This document shows, piece after piece, positions 35,668 to 44,508 of a stretch of 64,000 nt of DNA. A model generated the notes under the pieces. The model saw only the letters and a list, made by a program, of their open reading frames with translations. It searched no databases and was not told the DNA's origin. This DNA is from JBBSAT01 sp046351235 (GTDB lineage Bacteria; Myxococcota_A; Polyangia; Polyangiales; Sandaracinaceae): the NCBI GenBank assembly GCA_046351235.1, contig JAXLYV010000003.1, positions 248,001-312,000 on the forward strand, given 5' to 3'. A program made the translations under genes and the position numbers. Positions within the stretch are counted from its first letter, which is position 1. The number at the start of each line of letters is the position of its first letter.

Positions 35668-36618
35668 CTACTTCCCCACGCGCAGGAACGCGCCGATCAG
35701 GCCGATCACGAGCTGCGAGGCGTAGCAGAGCAGGCTCGCGGTGAGCGCGTCGGCCTCGGGCATGCCGACCGACGCGTAGAGCGCGACGAACGCCATCTCG
35801 CGCGCGCCGGTGCCGCCGACGAGGAAAGGAAGGAACGCGGTGGCCATCGCGAGCGGGATCGCCACCATCGACGCCGAGAGCGGGATGCTCGGCGCGAGCG
35901 CGACCACGATCACGTGGCCCGTGACGGCGCCGAGCGTCTGCGTCGCGAGCGAGAGCAGCACCGCGATGCCGAAGGGGCCCCAGTGGCGGATCGGAGGAAG
36001 GCGCGCCGCGATCTTCGCGATCGGCCCGGGGAGGAACCGCGCGAGGCGAGCCCCGGAGGCGAGGCCACCGACCACGCCCGCGCCCACGACCACGCCACCG
36101 ATGCTCGCGAGCGTGATCGTGGTCGGGTCGCCGGCGGGCAGCGGCGCGACGGCGCTCGTCAGCGCGACCACCACCAGCATCCCCACGAGGCCGAGCACGC
36201 GCTCCACGAACACGACCGCGAGCGCGCCCGTCGCGCCCTCGGCGCCGAACGCCTCGCGGCTCGCGACACCGCGCACGGCATCGCCGCCGAGGCCGCCGGG
36301 GAGCCACGTGTTGTAGAAGAAGCCCACGAAGTTCAGGCGCAGGAGCGTGAGGAGCGGCGGGATGCTCGTCGCGCCGTACGCCGAGAGCATCGCGCTCCAG
36401 CGCGCCGCCGAGACGCCGAGGTTCACGGCGACGAGCACGCACGAGAGCACGAACATGAGGAGCGGCACGCGCGAGGCCGCCGAGCCGATCGCCGGCAGAT
36501 CGACGCGCGAGAGGATCCACGCGAACGCGCCGACCGTGACGACGATGCGCAGCACGAGCAGCACGCGCGCACGGATCGCCGTCTTGTCCGTCGGGGCCGG
36601 GGTCGCGGGCTCGCTCAT
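35668..36618 (-). CDS. UPF0104/LPG-synthase-type membrane protein (flippase-like domain)
   Basis: This 316-residue protein has about eight transmembrane helices. It carries family landmarks WSAMLSAYG, LNFVGFFYNTWLPGGLGGDA (the conserved N-x-x-P-G-G-x-G-D-A motif) and PFLVGGTGAREMAFVALYA. This family includes the transmembrane part of MprF and putative lipid or lipid-linked-sugar translocases. It lies 46 bases after the DUF2723 gene on the same strand, so cell-envelope lipid or glycan handling is a reasonable guess. The start is ATG 36618. Confidence 0.85.
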   Translation of the reverse strand: MSEPATPAPTDKTAIRARVLLVLRIVVTVGAFAWILSRVDLPAIGSAASRVPLLMFVLSCVLVAVNLGVSAARWSAMLSAYGATSIPPLLTLLRLNFVGFFYNTWLPGGLGGDAVRGVASREAFGAEGATGALAVVFVERVLGLVGMLVVVALTSAVAPLPAGDPTTITLASIGGVVVGAGVVGGLASGARLARFLPGPIAKIAARLPPIRHWGPFGIAVLLSLATQTLGAVTGHVIVVALAPSIPLSASMVAIPLAMATAFLPFLVGGTGAREMAFVALYASVGMPEADALTASLLCYASQLVIGLIGAFLRVGK

Positions 36619-36664
36619 CGGCGCCGACGATACGCGGCGAGCGCGCCTCGCGCCCGTCGAATCG

Positions 36665-38686
36665 CTAAGGCGCGAGGGCCGCGGCGAGCGCGTCGAGGGC
36701 GGGCGAGCGCAGCTCCGGCTCCCGGGCGCGGAACGCAGCGAACGAGGTGCGGGCGGGCGCGAGCAGGCCGTCGTGGAGCTGGAGCGCGGCGAGCTGGGCG
36801 AGCGCGAGGTCGTCTCCGGCCGCTTGCTGCGCGCCGAGCGCACGCGTCGCCTCGGCGGGGTGCCCGCTCGCGGCGGCGAGCACGGCGACCGCGCGCAGAC
36901 CGTCTCCGGGCGCCGCGAGGAACCAGCGCGGATCGTGCACCACGTCGGCCGGGCTCGCCGCCAGCGGACCGTCGGCGATCACGGCGCGCCCTTCGTCCGC
37001 GCCGGGCGCCGCCCAGCGCAGCTCGCTCCGCGCGCGGGCTCCCCGTCCACGCGCCACGAGCAGCGGCGCGCGGGAGAGAACGACGAAGCGCACGATCTGC
37101 CCGTGCGCGTCGTGATCGCCGGCCGGCCCGCGCGCGAGCGTCGAGGCGATCGCGCCCATCGTCCGCTCGGCGGTGCTGCGCTCGTCGAGGCCACGCCCGG
37201 CGCCCAGGGGCGGGCGCACGAGGTAGAGGCCTCGCAGCGTGCCTTCCCCGGCCACCGTGCTCGCGCTCTCGACGTCGATCTCGAGCTGGCCCGCGGCGAG
37301 CGCGAGCACTCCGTCCACGTACGCCTCGTGCGCGCCCGCCCCGCGCCCGCGCCGCGGCGTGCCGTCGAAGAGCGGATGACGCGCGAGCGCGCGCCAGTGC
37401 CACGACGAGGTGGAGAGGCCCTCGACGAAGTGCGCGAGGTCCGGCCGCAGCGCATCGACCTCGAGCGACTGCATCATCGCGCCTGCGACGAAGTCCGTGC
37501 GCGTGACGACGAGCGCGCGCGGCGAAGGCGCGCTCGCCGCTTCGAACGCGAGTGTCTCGAGCACGGGCGCATCGGCGCTCGCGAGGAAGCCTCCCGCGAG
37601 CGACGCCGCGAGCGCGGGCAGCGGCACGAGCGCGCCCGCCCAGGCCCATCGCGGCGCCGACTCGCTCCGGGTCGCGAGCGTGGCGGCGGCGGCGATCACG
37701 ATCAGCGCGAGCGCGGGCGCGTCGTACGCGACGTTGTCCGGATTGCGCTCCTCGAGCGGCTGCAGCAGCGCAGCCACCATCGCGAGGAGCGCGCTCGCCC
37801 ACGCCGGCCAGAGCGCGCGGGCCCGCGCCGAGAGCGCGATCGCGACGACGGGCAGCCCGCCGCCGAAGAAGAGGAGGTAGCGCGCGACGTCGATCACGTC
37901 GCCGCCCTGCGTGCCCAGGTTGCGGCGGTACGCGGCGCCACTCACGTAGGCCCAGAGCCCGGCCGCGCTCGTGGGATCCCCCCAGCAAGGCGCGCCGGCC
38001 GCGCCGCGGAGCGGCAGGTACGCGATCAGCGCCGCCGTCGTCAGCGCGCCGAGCAGGACGGCGCTCCCGAGCTCGCGCATGCTCGGACGCTTGGCGAGGG
38101 CGTGCACGAGCGCCATCCCGGCGATCGCGATCGCGTGCGGCGGGTGGAGCGCGAAGGCGAGCCCGGCGAGGATCGCAGCGACCCGCAGCCCGCTGCGCTC
38201 TCCCTGCGCGCGCGCCGCCAGCGCCCACGCCGCGAGCAGCACGCAGGCGAGCGCAGGCGTGTACACCTCCGGCCTCATCGCGTTGCGCACGACGGCCGGC
38301 GTCAGCGCGATCGCGATCGCCGCGCACGCCGCGAGCACGCGCGCATGCGGCGCCGCGCCCGCCCACGTCAGGACCGTGCGGGCGGCCGCGTAGCTCGCGA
38401 GGGCCGCACCCGCCGCCGAGAGCCACGAGAGGCGCAGCACGAAGCTCCCGAGCGGAAGCCAGTGCACCGTCCACCCGAGCAGCGCATGCAGCGGCTGCCC
38501 CGGTGCGTGCGATCCTCCGAGGCGCGCGGCGGCCGCCGCCAGCTCGCCCGCGTCGAACGGATGCGGGCCCGCGTCCGCCCCGAGCGCGAAGGCCGCGAAG
38601 ACCGCCGCCGCGAGGAGCGCGAGCCCGTTCCGCTCGAGAAACGCCGAGAGCCCGCGCTCACGACTCGCCGCATCGTCCGCGGTCAT
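36665..38686 (-). CDS. DUF2723-family GT-C-like membrane protein
   Basis: This 673-residue protein has a membrane-embedded N-terminal two-thirds with about ten helices. The DUF2723 opening is present: FDAGELAAAAARLGGSHAPG with the acidic Asp-x-Gly-Glu and H-x-P-G-x-P motifs. The C-terminal third (about 390-670) is soluble and Ala/Arg-rich, perhaps TPR-like. DUF2723 proteins resemble GT-C glycosyltransferases. It starts 24 bases after the zf-TFIIB gene and precedes the flippase-like gene, making a likely three-gene operon. Confidence 0.85.
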   Translation of the reverse strand: MTADDAASRERGLSAFLERNGLALLAAAVFAAFALGADAGPHPFDAGELAAAAARLGGSHAPGQPLHALLGWTVHWLPLGSFVLRLSWLSAAGAALASYAAARTVLTWAGAAPHARVLAACAAIAIALTPAVVRNAMRPEVYTPALACVLLAAWALAARAQGERSGLRVAAILAGLAFALHPPHAIAIAGMALVHALAKRPSMRELGSAVLLGALTTAALIAYLPLRGAAGAPCWGDPTSAAGLWAYVSGAAYRRNLGTQGGDVIDVARYLLFFGGGLPVVAIALSARARALWPAWASALLAMVAALLQPLEERNPDNVAYDAPALALIVIAAAATLATRSESAPRWAWAGALVPLPALAASLAGGFLASADAPVLETLAFEAASAPSPRALVVTRTDFVAGAMMQSLEVDALRPDLAHFVEGLSTSSWHWRALARHPLFDGTPRRGRGAGAHEAYVDGVLALAAGQLEIDVESASTVAGEGTLRGLYLVRPPLGAGRGLDERSTAERTMGAIASTLARGPAGDHDAHGQIVRFVVLSRAPLLVARGRGARARSELRWAAPGADEGRAVIADGPLAASPADVVHDPRWFLAAPGDGLRAVAVLAAASGHPAEATRALGAQQAAGDDLALAQLAALQLHDGLLAPARTSFAAFRAREPELRSPALDALAAALAP

Positions 38687-38710
38687 GTCGCTCGCGAGCG
38701 CGGGCGCGCC

Positions 38711-39244
38711 TCAGGTCGCCTTGGGCTTCGGCGATCCCTTCCGGACGCCGAACATCGCCAGGAACTGCCCGATCACGCCGGTCGAGGTGCCGAGCGGATC
38801 GCTGCCGAGCGAGGCGAGCTCTTTCTGCGCCTCGTCACGCTCCTTCTCGACGATCGGCTTCATGTGCGCCGAGATCTCGATGATCTTCTCGATCTCGCCC
38901 TCGTCGAGCCAGATGCCGCCGCAGTGCGCGCAGCGATCGATCTCGACGTGCGTGTCTTCCTTCTTCACGTCCTGCGCGAGCATGTGCCCGTCGCAGCGCG
39001 AGCAGTGCAGCGGGCTCTCCTTCATGGTGCCGCCCGTCTCGGCGCGATCCCAGTACGAGGGATCGGCCTTCAGGCCGCAGGCGCCGAACATCTCGCCCTG
39101 GTCGAAGAACATCCCGCCGCACTTGTTGCAGACGTCGATGTACGACTCGTTCTTGCGGACCTCCTCCATGACGGAGTGATCGCGCGGACAGCGCAGCACC
39201 TTGTTCTTGGTGTCGACCGATCGAAGCCCGAGCCCTCCCGACAT
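38711..39244 (-). CDS. zf-TFIIB domain protein (two zinc motifs)
   Basis: This 177-residue protein has two zf-TFIIB-type zinc ribbons. The first is LRCPRDHSVMEEV with VCNKCGGMFFDQGE (about 17-50); the second is LHCSRCDGHMLAQD with DRCAHCGGIWLDEGE (about 80-118). A helical acidic segment (EKERDEAQKELASL) and a basic end follow. Proteins of this family are small and cytosolic, with unknown role. ATG 39244 was chosen because upstream in-frame residues are Arg-rich and unlike the family. Confidence 0.85.
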   Translation of the reverse strand: MSGGLGLRSVDTKNKVLRCPRDHSVMEEVRKNESYIDVCNKCGGMFFDQGEMFGACGLKADPSYWDRAETGGTMKESPLHCSRCDGHMLAQDVKKEDTHVEIDRCAHCGGIWLDEGEIEKIIEISAHMKPIVEKERDEAQKELASLGSDPLGTSTGVIGQFLAMFGVRKGSPKPKAT

Positions 39245-39602
39245 GAGCGACCTCCGGCGCACAGCATCGGTGAGCGAGGCCCGCGCGGTCAACCGTTCCC
39301 GCGCGCCGCGCGGAAAGCGCCTTCGCGCTGGACGCATGCGCACGCGTCGGTCATCTTGCGCTCTTCGTTCCATGCGCTGCGCTCTCCGGACAGATACCCG
39401 CGTCGCGTGCTCGCTCACAGCGGGCCGTGACGTCGTGATCCGTCCGGACTGAGCCTCTTTCGCGCCACGAACGCGCCGAGCACGGCCTCTCCGGACCCCG
39501 CCGGAGAGCCTGCGATCGCAATGGTGCGCTCACGTCCTCTCCGTCGCCCGAAGCGGCTCTGCCCTCGCGCGCTCCACGCGCGAGGTGCTCCTGGAGGACC
39601 TC
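39245..39602. other. 358-base intergenic region upstream of the EF-Tu-like pseudogene
   Basis: No credible gene or RNA is seen. It should hold the divergent promoters of the zf-TFIIB operon and the EF-Tu-like gene, though no clear -35/-10 pair stands out. An 8-base-pair hairpin, CTCTCCGG-N6-CCGGAGAG, occupies 39487-39508. A GGAGG ribosome-binding site lies at 39593-39597. Confidence 0.7.
39487..39508. repeat. Leader hairpin upstream of the EF-Tu-like pseudogene
   Basis: CTCTCCGG (39487-39494), a loop ACCCCG, and CCGGAGAG (39501-39508). It lies 94 bases before the ATG with no T-run. It could be a 5' leader structure or chance in GC-rich DNA. Confidence 0.45.
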
Positions 39603-40809
39603 ATGTTCAAGCAACACTTCAACGTCGGCACGATCGGTCACGTCGATCACGGCAAGACCACGCTCACGGCGGCGCTCACCCTGGTGAGCCACGCCCGCTT
39701 CGGCACCAAGGCCAAGGCGTACGGCGAGATCGACAACGCGAAGGAAGAGCGCGAGCGCGGCATCACGATCAACGCGTCGCACGTGCGCTACGAGTCGGAG
39801 ACGCGCGTCTACGCGCACGTCGACTGCCCGGGCCACGCGGACTACGTGAAGAACATGATCGCCGGCGCGTCGCAGATGGACGGCGCGATCCTGCTCGTCG
39901 ATGCGAGCCAGGGCCCGGAGGCGCAGACGCGCGAGCACGTGCTCCTCGCCAAGCAGGTGGGCGTGCGTCACCTCGTCGTGTTCGTGAACAAGGTCGACGT
40001 CGCCGATCCCGAGCTCGTCCAGCTGGTCGAGCTCGAGACGGCGGAGCTGTGCCAGAAGCACGGCTTCGACGACCTTGCTTTCGTGCGCGGGTCGGCCCTC
40101 ATGGACGTGCGCGCGTGCGAGCAGGGCGCGTTCGAGAGCGAGAGCACGAGGTGCATCCGGCAGCTCGTGGACGCGCTCGATCGCATCCCGCTCGCCGAGC
40201 GTGACCTCGAGGCACCCTTCTTCATGCCCATCGAGGGCGTGTGCACGATCCCCGGTCGCGGCACCGTCATCACGGGCAAGGTCGAGCGCGGCCGCCTCGC
40301 GGTCGGCGCGCGCGTCGAGATCCTCGGCAAGCGTGCTGCGGACGCAGAGCGCTTCGAGGCGGTCGCCACGGGCATCCAGGAGTTCCACGCCGACGTCGCG
40401 GAAGCGATGGCGGGTCACAACGTGGGCCTTCTCTTGCGCGGCGTCGGCCGCGGCGAGGTCGAGCGTGGCCAGGTGGCGGTGCTGCCCGGCTCGCTCGCCG
40501 CGCACCGCGAGGGTGAGGCGGAGATCGTGCTCCTCGCGGGAGGCGAGGCCTATAGCCAATTGGCTATAGGCCCCGCCGTCCGAGGGCGGTCGCAAGACGG
40601 CCATCGGCGCGGGCTACGCGCCCGTGATCTTCTTCGGCACGACGAGCGTCACGGCGACGCTCGGGATCGACGGGACGATGCGCCCCGGCGATCGCGGCAC
40701 GGTCCACGTCACGCTCGACAAAGCGGTCGCGATGGAGCCCGGCATGCGCTTCGCGATGCGCGAGGGCGGACGCACCATCGGTGCGGGTGTCGTGACGCGC
40801 GTGACGTAG
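39603..40809 (+). pseudogene. EF-Tu paralogue disrupted by a palindromic insertion
   Basis: The first frame runs from ATG 39603 (GGAGG site) and carries the GTPase motifs GHVDHGKTT, ERGITIN, DCPGHADYVKNM, NKVD and GSAL. Domain 2 follows (PGRGTVITGKVERGRL, LLRGVGRGEVERGQV). At about 40548 the frame is lost: the original frame reads on out of phase to a stop at 40821-40823. The EF-Tu domain 3 end (EGGRKTAIGAGYAP, MRPGDRGTVHV, REGGRTIGAGVV) continues in the +1 frame to TAG 40807-40809. A perfect 26-base palindrome sits at the break. Removing 25 bases (40548-40572) rejoins the frames as LAGGEPPSEGGRKT and gives exactly 393 residues, normal for EF-Tu. The sequence is divergent and stands outside the str operon, so it is a paralogue, not the main tuf. 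A truncated product lacking domain 3 could still be made. Confidence 0.88.
40547..40572. mobile_element. Perfect 26-base palindrome inserted in the EF-Tu paralogue
   Basis: The half-site GGCCTATAGCCAA (40547-40559) is followed by its exact reverse complement (40560-40572) with no loop. It is much more AT-rich than its surroundings. It interrupts the domain 3 loop of EF-Tu between LLAGG and EGGR, and its net 25-base length causes the frameshift. I saw no second copy in the window, but made no exhaustive search. It may be a miniature palindromic element; that is inference. Confidence 0.7.
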
Positions 40810-40834
40810 CGACGCGAGCGTAGAAGCGTTCGGA

Positions 40835-40869
40835 CGGAGCCGAGGCGGCGAGAGGCTGCCTCGGCTCCG
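40835..40869. terminator. Convergent hairpin after the EF-Tu-like pseudogene
   Basis: A 12-base-pair perfect stem, CGGAGCCGAGGC (40835-40846) with GCCTCGGCTCCG (40858-40869), and an 11-base loop. It lies between the pseudogene stop (40809) and the stop of the convergent gene (40893). There is no T-run, so it may act as a bidirectional terminator or mRNA end barrier. Confidence 0.55.
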
Positions 40870-40892
40870 AGCCCGACGTGGCGAAGGGCGCG

Positions 40893-41321
40893 TCAGCCTG
40901 GCGCCGGCAGGCCGAGGGTCGCGTGCAAGCGGACGACCGACGCGCGCAGCGCAGGCCGGCTCGCCTCCGGTACGCCGAGGTACGCGACGGCGCGATCGAG
41001 CTCGGACGGAGCGAAGGCGCGCACTTCGGAGTTGAAGAGCGCCATCGTCGAGACCACCGCGCGACCGATGCGCGAGCTCGTCACGATGGCCGTGGGAATA
41101 CCGCCGCCCATCCTGGGCATGACCTCGTGGATGCGCGCGCGCTGCTTGGGCGTAGGGCTTCCGCCGGCAGAGATCACGAGGACGCGAATGTCGCGCTGGA
41201 GGTCGTTTCCGCCGCGCACCACGAAGTCGACCCAGCGCGACCACTCCTCGTCCGTGGCGTCGCGCTCTCCTTGCACGAGCACGAAACAGCTCCCGATGCG
41301 ATCGAAGGCCAAGCTCGTCAT
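40893..41321 (-). CDS. STAS/SpoIIAA-like small protein
   Basis: This 142-residue cytosolic protein alternates strands and helices in a way that fits a SpoIIAA/STAS-type fold: IGSCFVLVQGERDATDEEW, IRVLVISAGGSPTPKQ, IPTAIVTSSRIGRAVVSTM and FAPSELDRAVAYLGVPE. Similar short proteins are common in myxobacteria as paralogues of unknown function. No phosphorylatable Ser/Thr motif typical of anti-sigma antagonists is clear. The start is ATG 41321. Confidence 0.6.
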   Translation of the reverse strand: MTSLAFDRIGSCFVLVQGERDATDEEWSRWVDFVVRGGNDLQRDIRVLVISAGGSPTPKQRARIHEVMPRMGGGIPTAIVTSSRIGRAVVSTMALFNSEVRAFAPSELDRAVAYLGVPEASRPALRASVVRLHATLGLPAPG

Positions 41322-41465
41322 CGCGGGAGAGCATCCTGCCTCGCTCGGCGCCCGCGTGTCGACGCGCATCGACGAGCATCGACGGAAAGGTGCGGTGACT
41401 GCGAAGAGCTCCGCACCCGGTGCGTCGGCCCACCGCCTCGGCGTGGGTTTCGCTACCCTCGGCCC

Positions 41466-42992
41466 ATGACCGTCCTTCCGCGCTTCGCCGCGCTCGCGCT
41501 CGTCATCATGGGGATTCCCTCGGTCGCCGAGGCCGCCACCTACCGCGTCGGTCCCGGCCAGACGTACCGCCAGCTCACGGAGCTGCCGGCGCTCGGCCCG
41601 GGCGACATCGTCGAGGTGATGGGCGGCGCCGACTACGACGGCGGCGTCGTCTTCGACTTCGACTCGGACGGCACGGCGGCCAACCCCGTCGTCGTGCGCG
41701 GCATCCTCGACGGCGGCGTCTCGCGCCCGCGCATCGCCGGCGGCCGCAACACGATCGAGCTGCAGGGCGACCACTACGTGCTCGAGAACCTCGACATCTC
41801 GGGCGGCACCGCACGCTGCGTCTTCCATCACGCGGACGACATCGTGATCCGAGACAGCGTCGTCCACGACTGTCCGCTGCAGGGCATCCTCGGCGCCGAT
41901 CAGGACAGCGGCTCGCTCACGCTCGACCACGTGGAGGTGCACCACTGCGGCGAGGGCACGCAGAACCACCAGATCTACATGGCCACCGACGAGACCGCGC
42001 ATCCGGGCTCGGTGTTCCGCATGCAGTTCTGCTGGGTGCACGACGGCAACGGCGGCAACGGCGTGAAGTCGCGCGCGGAGCGCAACGAGATCTACTTCAA
42101 CTGGATCGAGGGCTCGCTCTATCACGAGCTCGAGCTCATCGGGCCCGACGGCCAGGACGAAGGCCTCGCGCGCGAGGACTCCGACGTCGTCGGCAACGTG
42201 CTGGTCAAGACGATGGACTTCGCGGTGGTCCGCTTCGGCGGCGACGGCACCGGGCAGACCTTCGGTCGCTACCGCTTCGCGTTCAACACGGTAGTGCTCG
42301 CGCCCGGCGCGGGCGCCGCGGTGTTCCGGCTCTTCGATGGGATCGAGAGCGTCGAGATGCACGACAACGTCTTCGTCGCGCGCGACGGGGGCGGCATCAA
42401 CCTGCTGCGCGAGGCCGAGGCCGCCTGGGTGCACGGGCGCACGGTCGCCGGCACGCACAACTGGGTGCCGACCGGATCGACGAACGTCCCGCCCGAGTGG
42501 ACCGGCACGCTGATGGGCACCTCGCCCGGTCTCGGCAACGTCACCGATCTCGCCGCGCTCGATCTCGTGCCGACGACGGGAAGCCCGCTGATCGACGCGG
42601 GCGACACCCCGCCGGTCTTCGCGGGCTCGCCCTTCCCCTCGCCGCTCGATCTGCCCGGCAGCTCGCCGAGCCGCGGCGCGGGCGAGGTCGTGCGCCCGGC
42701 GGTGGGCGCGATCGACATCGGCGCGTACGAATTCGGGAGCGGCCCGCCGCGCATGGATGCCGGCACGAGCGACGTCGACGCGGCAGTGCTTCCCGGCACC
42801 GATGCCGGACCCGGGATCGACGCCGGCGGCACCGCGGGCGATGCCGGGCCGCGCGCCGATGGAGGTGCTGCGACCACGCCCGCGAGCGGCGGATGCGGCT
42901 GCCGCGCGGGCGCCGCGCGCGATCGACTCGCTGCGGTCGGCCTCGCGCTCCTCGTGCTCGTGGGCGCCTCGCGGCGTCGCCGCGCGCGCTGA
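41466..42992 (+). CDS. Secreted parallel beta-helix protein with MYXO-CTERM tail
   Basis: This 508-residue protein has a signal peptide (cleavage near AEAA-T24). A right-handed beta-helix of the pectate-lyase-like kind follows (about 30-400). It shows repeated rungs such as YVLENLDISGGTARC, DIVIRDSVVHDC and LTLDHVEVHHC, plus IGAYEFGSG at its end. An Asp/Ala/Gly spacer and GGCGCRAGAAR, a hydrophobic helix and RRRRAR complete the MYXO-CTERM surface-anchoring signal. It is probably a polysaccharide-binding or polysaccharide-cleaving surface protein; the catalytic site is not identified. Confidence 0.85.
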   Translation: MTVLPRFAALALVIMGIPSVAEAATYRVGPGQTYRQLTELPALGPGDIVEVMGGADYDGGVVFDFDSDGTAANPVVVRGILDGGVSRPRIAGGRNTIELQGDHYVLENLDISGGTARCVFHHADDIVIRDSVVHDCPLQGILGADQDSGSLTLDHVEVHHCGEGTQNHQIYMATDETAHPGSVFRMQFCWVHDGNGGNGVKSRAERNEIYFNWIEGSLYHELELIGPDGQDEGLAREDSDVVGNVLVKTMDFAVVRFGGDGTGQTFGRYRFAFNTVVLAPGAGAAVFRLFDGIESVEMHDNVFVARDGGGINLLREAEAAWVHGRTVAGTHNWVPTGSTNVPPEWTGTLMGTSPGLGNVTDLAALDLVPTTGSPLIDAGDTPPVFAGSPFPSPLDLPGSSPSRGAGEVVRPAVGAIDIGAYEFGSGPPRMDAGTSDVDAAVLPGTDAGPGIDAGGTAGDAGPRADGGAATTPASGGCGCRAGAARDRLAAVGLALLVLVGASRRRRAR

Positions 42993-43050
42993 CCGGCTCG
43001 GTCACGCGGGTCTCGCACGACGTCGGTGGACCGACCCGCAGGGTGCGCGC

Positions 43051-43073
43051 CCGTGCACGAGCGCCGTGCACGG
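43051..43073. repeat. Hairpin in the leader of the FG-GAP lipoprotein gene
   Basis: CCGTGCAC (43051-43058), a 7-base loop, and GTGCACGG (43066-43073): a perfect 8-base-pair stem ending 22 bases before the ATG at 43096. It may be a leader structure or operator. No T-run follows. Confidence 0.45.
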
Positions 43074-43095
43074 GGTCGCAGCCCGCGGGTGCTAC

Positions 43096-44508
43096 ATGAG
43101 ACCGATGGCTTCCCGGCTCACCGCGCTCGTGCTCGTGCTGTCGTCGCTGGCGGGCTGTCACCTCGCGCACACGCGCCCCGAGCGCACCGGCGAGCCATCG
43201 CCCGACGCGGCGCGGGGCGACGCCGCCGCGATCGACGCCGGGCACGACGGCGGCGCGCCCGAGGACGCCTCGGATGCCGCGGCGCCGCTCGTCCCGCGGC
43301 TTCTCTCGCCGCTCAGCACTAGCCGCGCCACCTCGCGCCGCCCCACGCTGCGCTTCCTCCGCCCCGCGGGCGCCGCGTCGGTGCGCGTCGAGCTCTGCAT
43401 CGACCGCACGTGCCTGACGCACCACGAGGTCCTCACGACCGACGCCGACCGAGTGCGCCCGACGAACGATCTGCCGCCCGGATGGCTCTACTGGCGGGTC
43501 GTCACGCCGACCGGCGTGAGCGCCACGTGGGAGCTCATCGTGCCGACGCGCGAGACCGGGACCGACACCGCATGGGGCGTGGGGCTCGAGCTCGACGGCG
43601 ACGGATACGGAGAAGAGGTGCGCGACGTCGAGAGCGGCGGTGAGGTGAGCAGCGGCATCTTCCACGGCTCGCCGAGCGGGTACGAGCCCGAGCCGCGCAC
43701 GCTCGTCCCGCCCTCCGCCTGCCACGCGCGCTCGCTCGCGCTGGCCGCGGGCGACCTCGATGGGGACGGCCTCGGCGATCTGCTCCTCGCGGACAGCCCG
43801 GACTGGTGTCGTCCCGGCATCGTGCGCGTGCTCCTCGGCGGCCAGCTCCCGATCACGACGACGCCGCAGCGCGAGCTCACGGACTTCGAGCCCACGCGCC
43901 CCGGCTACGGGCGCTTCGCCCTCGGCCTCGGCGACCTCGACGGGGACGGCTACGGCGACCTCGCGATCGGTGTGCGCGAGCGCTTCGGCAGCCTCGGCTC
44001 GCTCACGGCCGAGATCTTCCGCGGCGGCCCCACCGGCATCGCCAGCGAGCGCGGCGAGCGCATCGTCGTCGACGATCTCTCGGTCCGGAGCGAGCGCCCG
44101 CCGCTCGCGGCGGCCGACTTCGACGGCGATCGCCTCGCCGACCTCGTGGTCGGCCCCTCGGTCTATCTCGGCGGCCGCGGGCTCGACGCGCCCTCGTTCA
44201 CGCTCGATCGCCAGGTGAAGGCCGTCGCGGTCGGCGACGTCGACGGAGACGGATACGCGGACTGGGCCGCGGCCTCCGACGTCGTCGATCCCACCGTCGA
44301 GACGGCGCGCGTCAGCGTGTTCCACGGCGGTCCGTCCGGCATCGGCGGCATGCCGCGCACCTTCCTCGTGGGGCCCGACCAGTACTTCGGCAACGAGGTC
44401 ACGCTCGCGGACGTGGATCACGACGGCTTCGACGATCTCACCGTCTGGGCGCCGCTCGGCGCGTCGGTCACCTATCGCGGTAGCCCGACCGGCTTGATCA
44501 TCCCGTGA
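43096..44508 (+). CDS. FG-GAP/VCBS-repeat lipoprotein
   Basis: This 470-residue protein has a lipobox (SSLAGC) and an Asp/Ala-rich spacer (about 30-65). A domain with a Cys pair follows (ELCIDRTCLTHHE). Five or more integrin-like FG-GAP repeats form a beta-propeller with calcium-binding loops (DGDGYGEEV, GDLDGDGLGDLLLA, GDLDGDGYGDLAIG, ADFDGDRLADLVVG, GDVDGDGYADW, ADVDHDGFDDL). Such surface propellers bind ligands. It ends directly against the convergent phosphoesterase gene, with no bases between the stops. ATG 43105 is an alternative start. Confidence 0.85.
   Translation: MRPMASRLTALVLVLSSLAGCHLAHTRPERTGEPSPDAARGDAAAIDAGHDGGAPEDASDAAAPLVPRLLSPLSTSRATSRRPTLRFLRPAGAASVRVELCIDRTCLTHHEVLTTDADRVRPTNDLPPGWLYWRVVTPTGVSATWELIVPTRETGTDTAWGVGLELDGDGYGEEVRDVESGGEVSSGIFHGSPSGYEPEPRTLVPPSACHARSLALAAGDLDGDGLGDLLLADSPDWCRPGIVRVLLGGQLPITTTPQRELTDFEPTRPGYGRFALGLGDLDGDGYGDLAIGVRERFGSLGSLTAEIFRGGPTGIASERGERIVVDDLSVRSERPPLAAADFDGDRLADLVVGPSVYLGGRGLDAPSFTLDRQVKAVAVGDVDGDGYADWAAASDVVDPTVETARVSVFHGGPSGIGGMPRTFLVGPDQYFGNEVTLADVDHDGFDDLTVWAPLGASVTYRGSPTGLIIP

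Noticed and set aside
39201..39452. 83-codon plus-strand frame in the intergenic region before the EF-Tu-like gene
   Set aside because: Arg/Ser-rich, no ribosome-binding site, and overlaps the zf-TFIIB gene start; treated as chance.
40824..40892. Functional programmed frameshift in the EF-Tu-like gene
   Set aside because: No slippery heptamer or stop-codon site is seen at the break, and the whole offset is explained by the palindrome of net 25 bases. Insertion is simpler, though expression was not tested.
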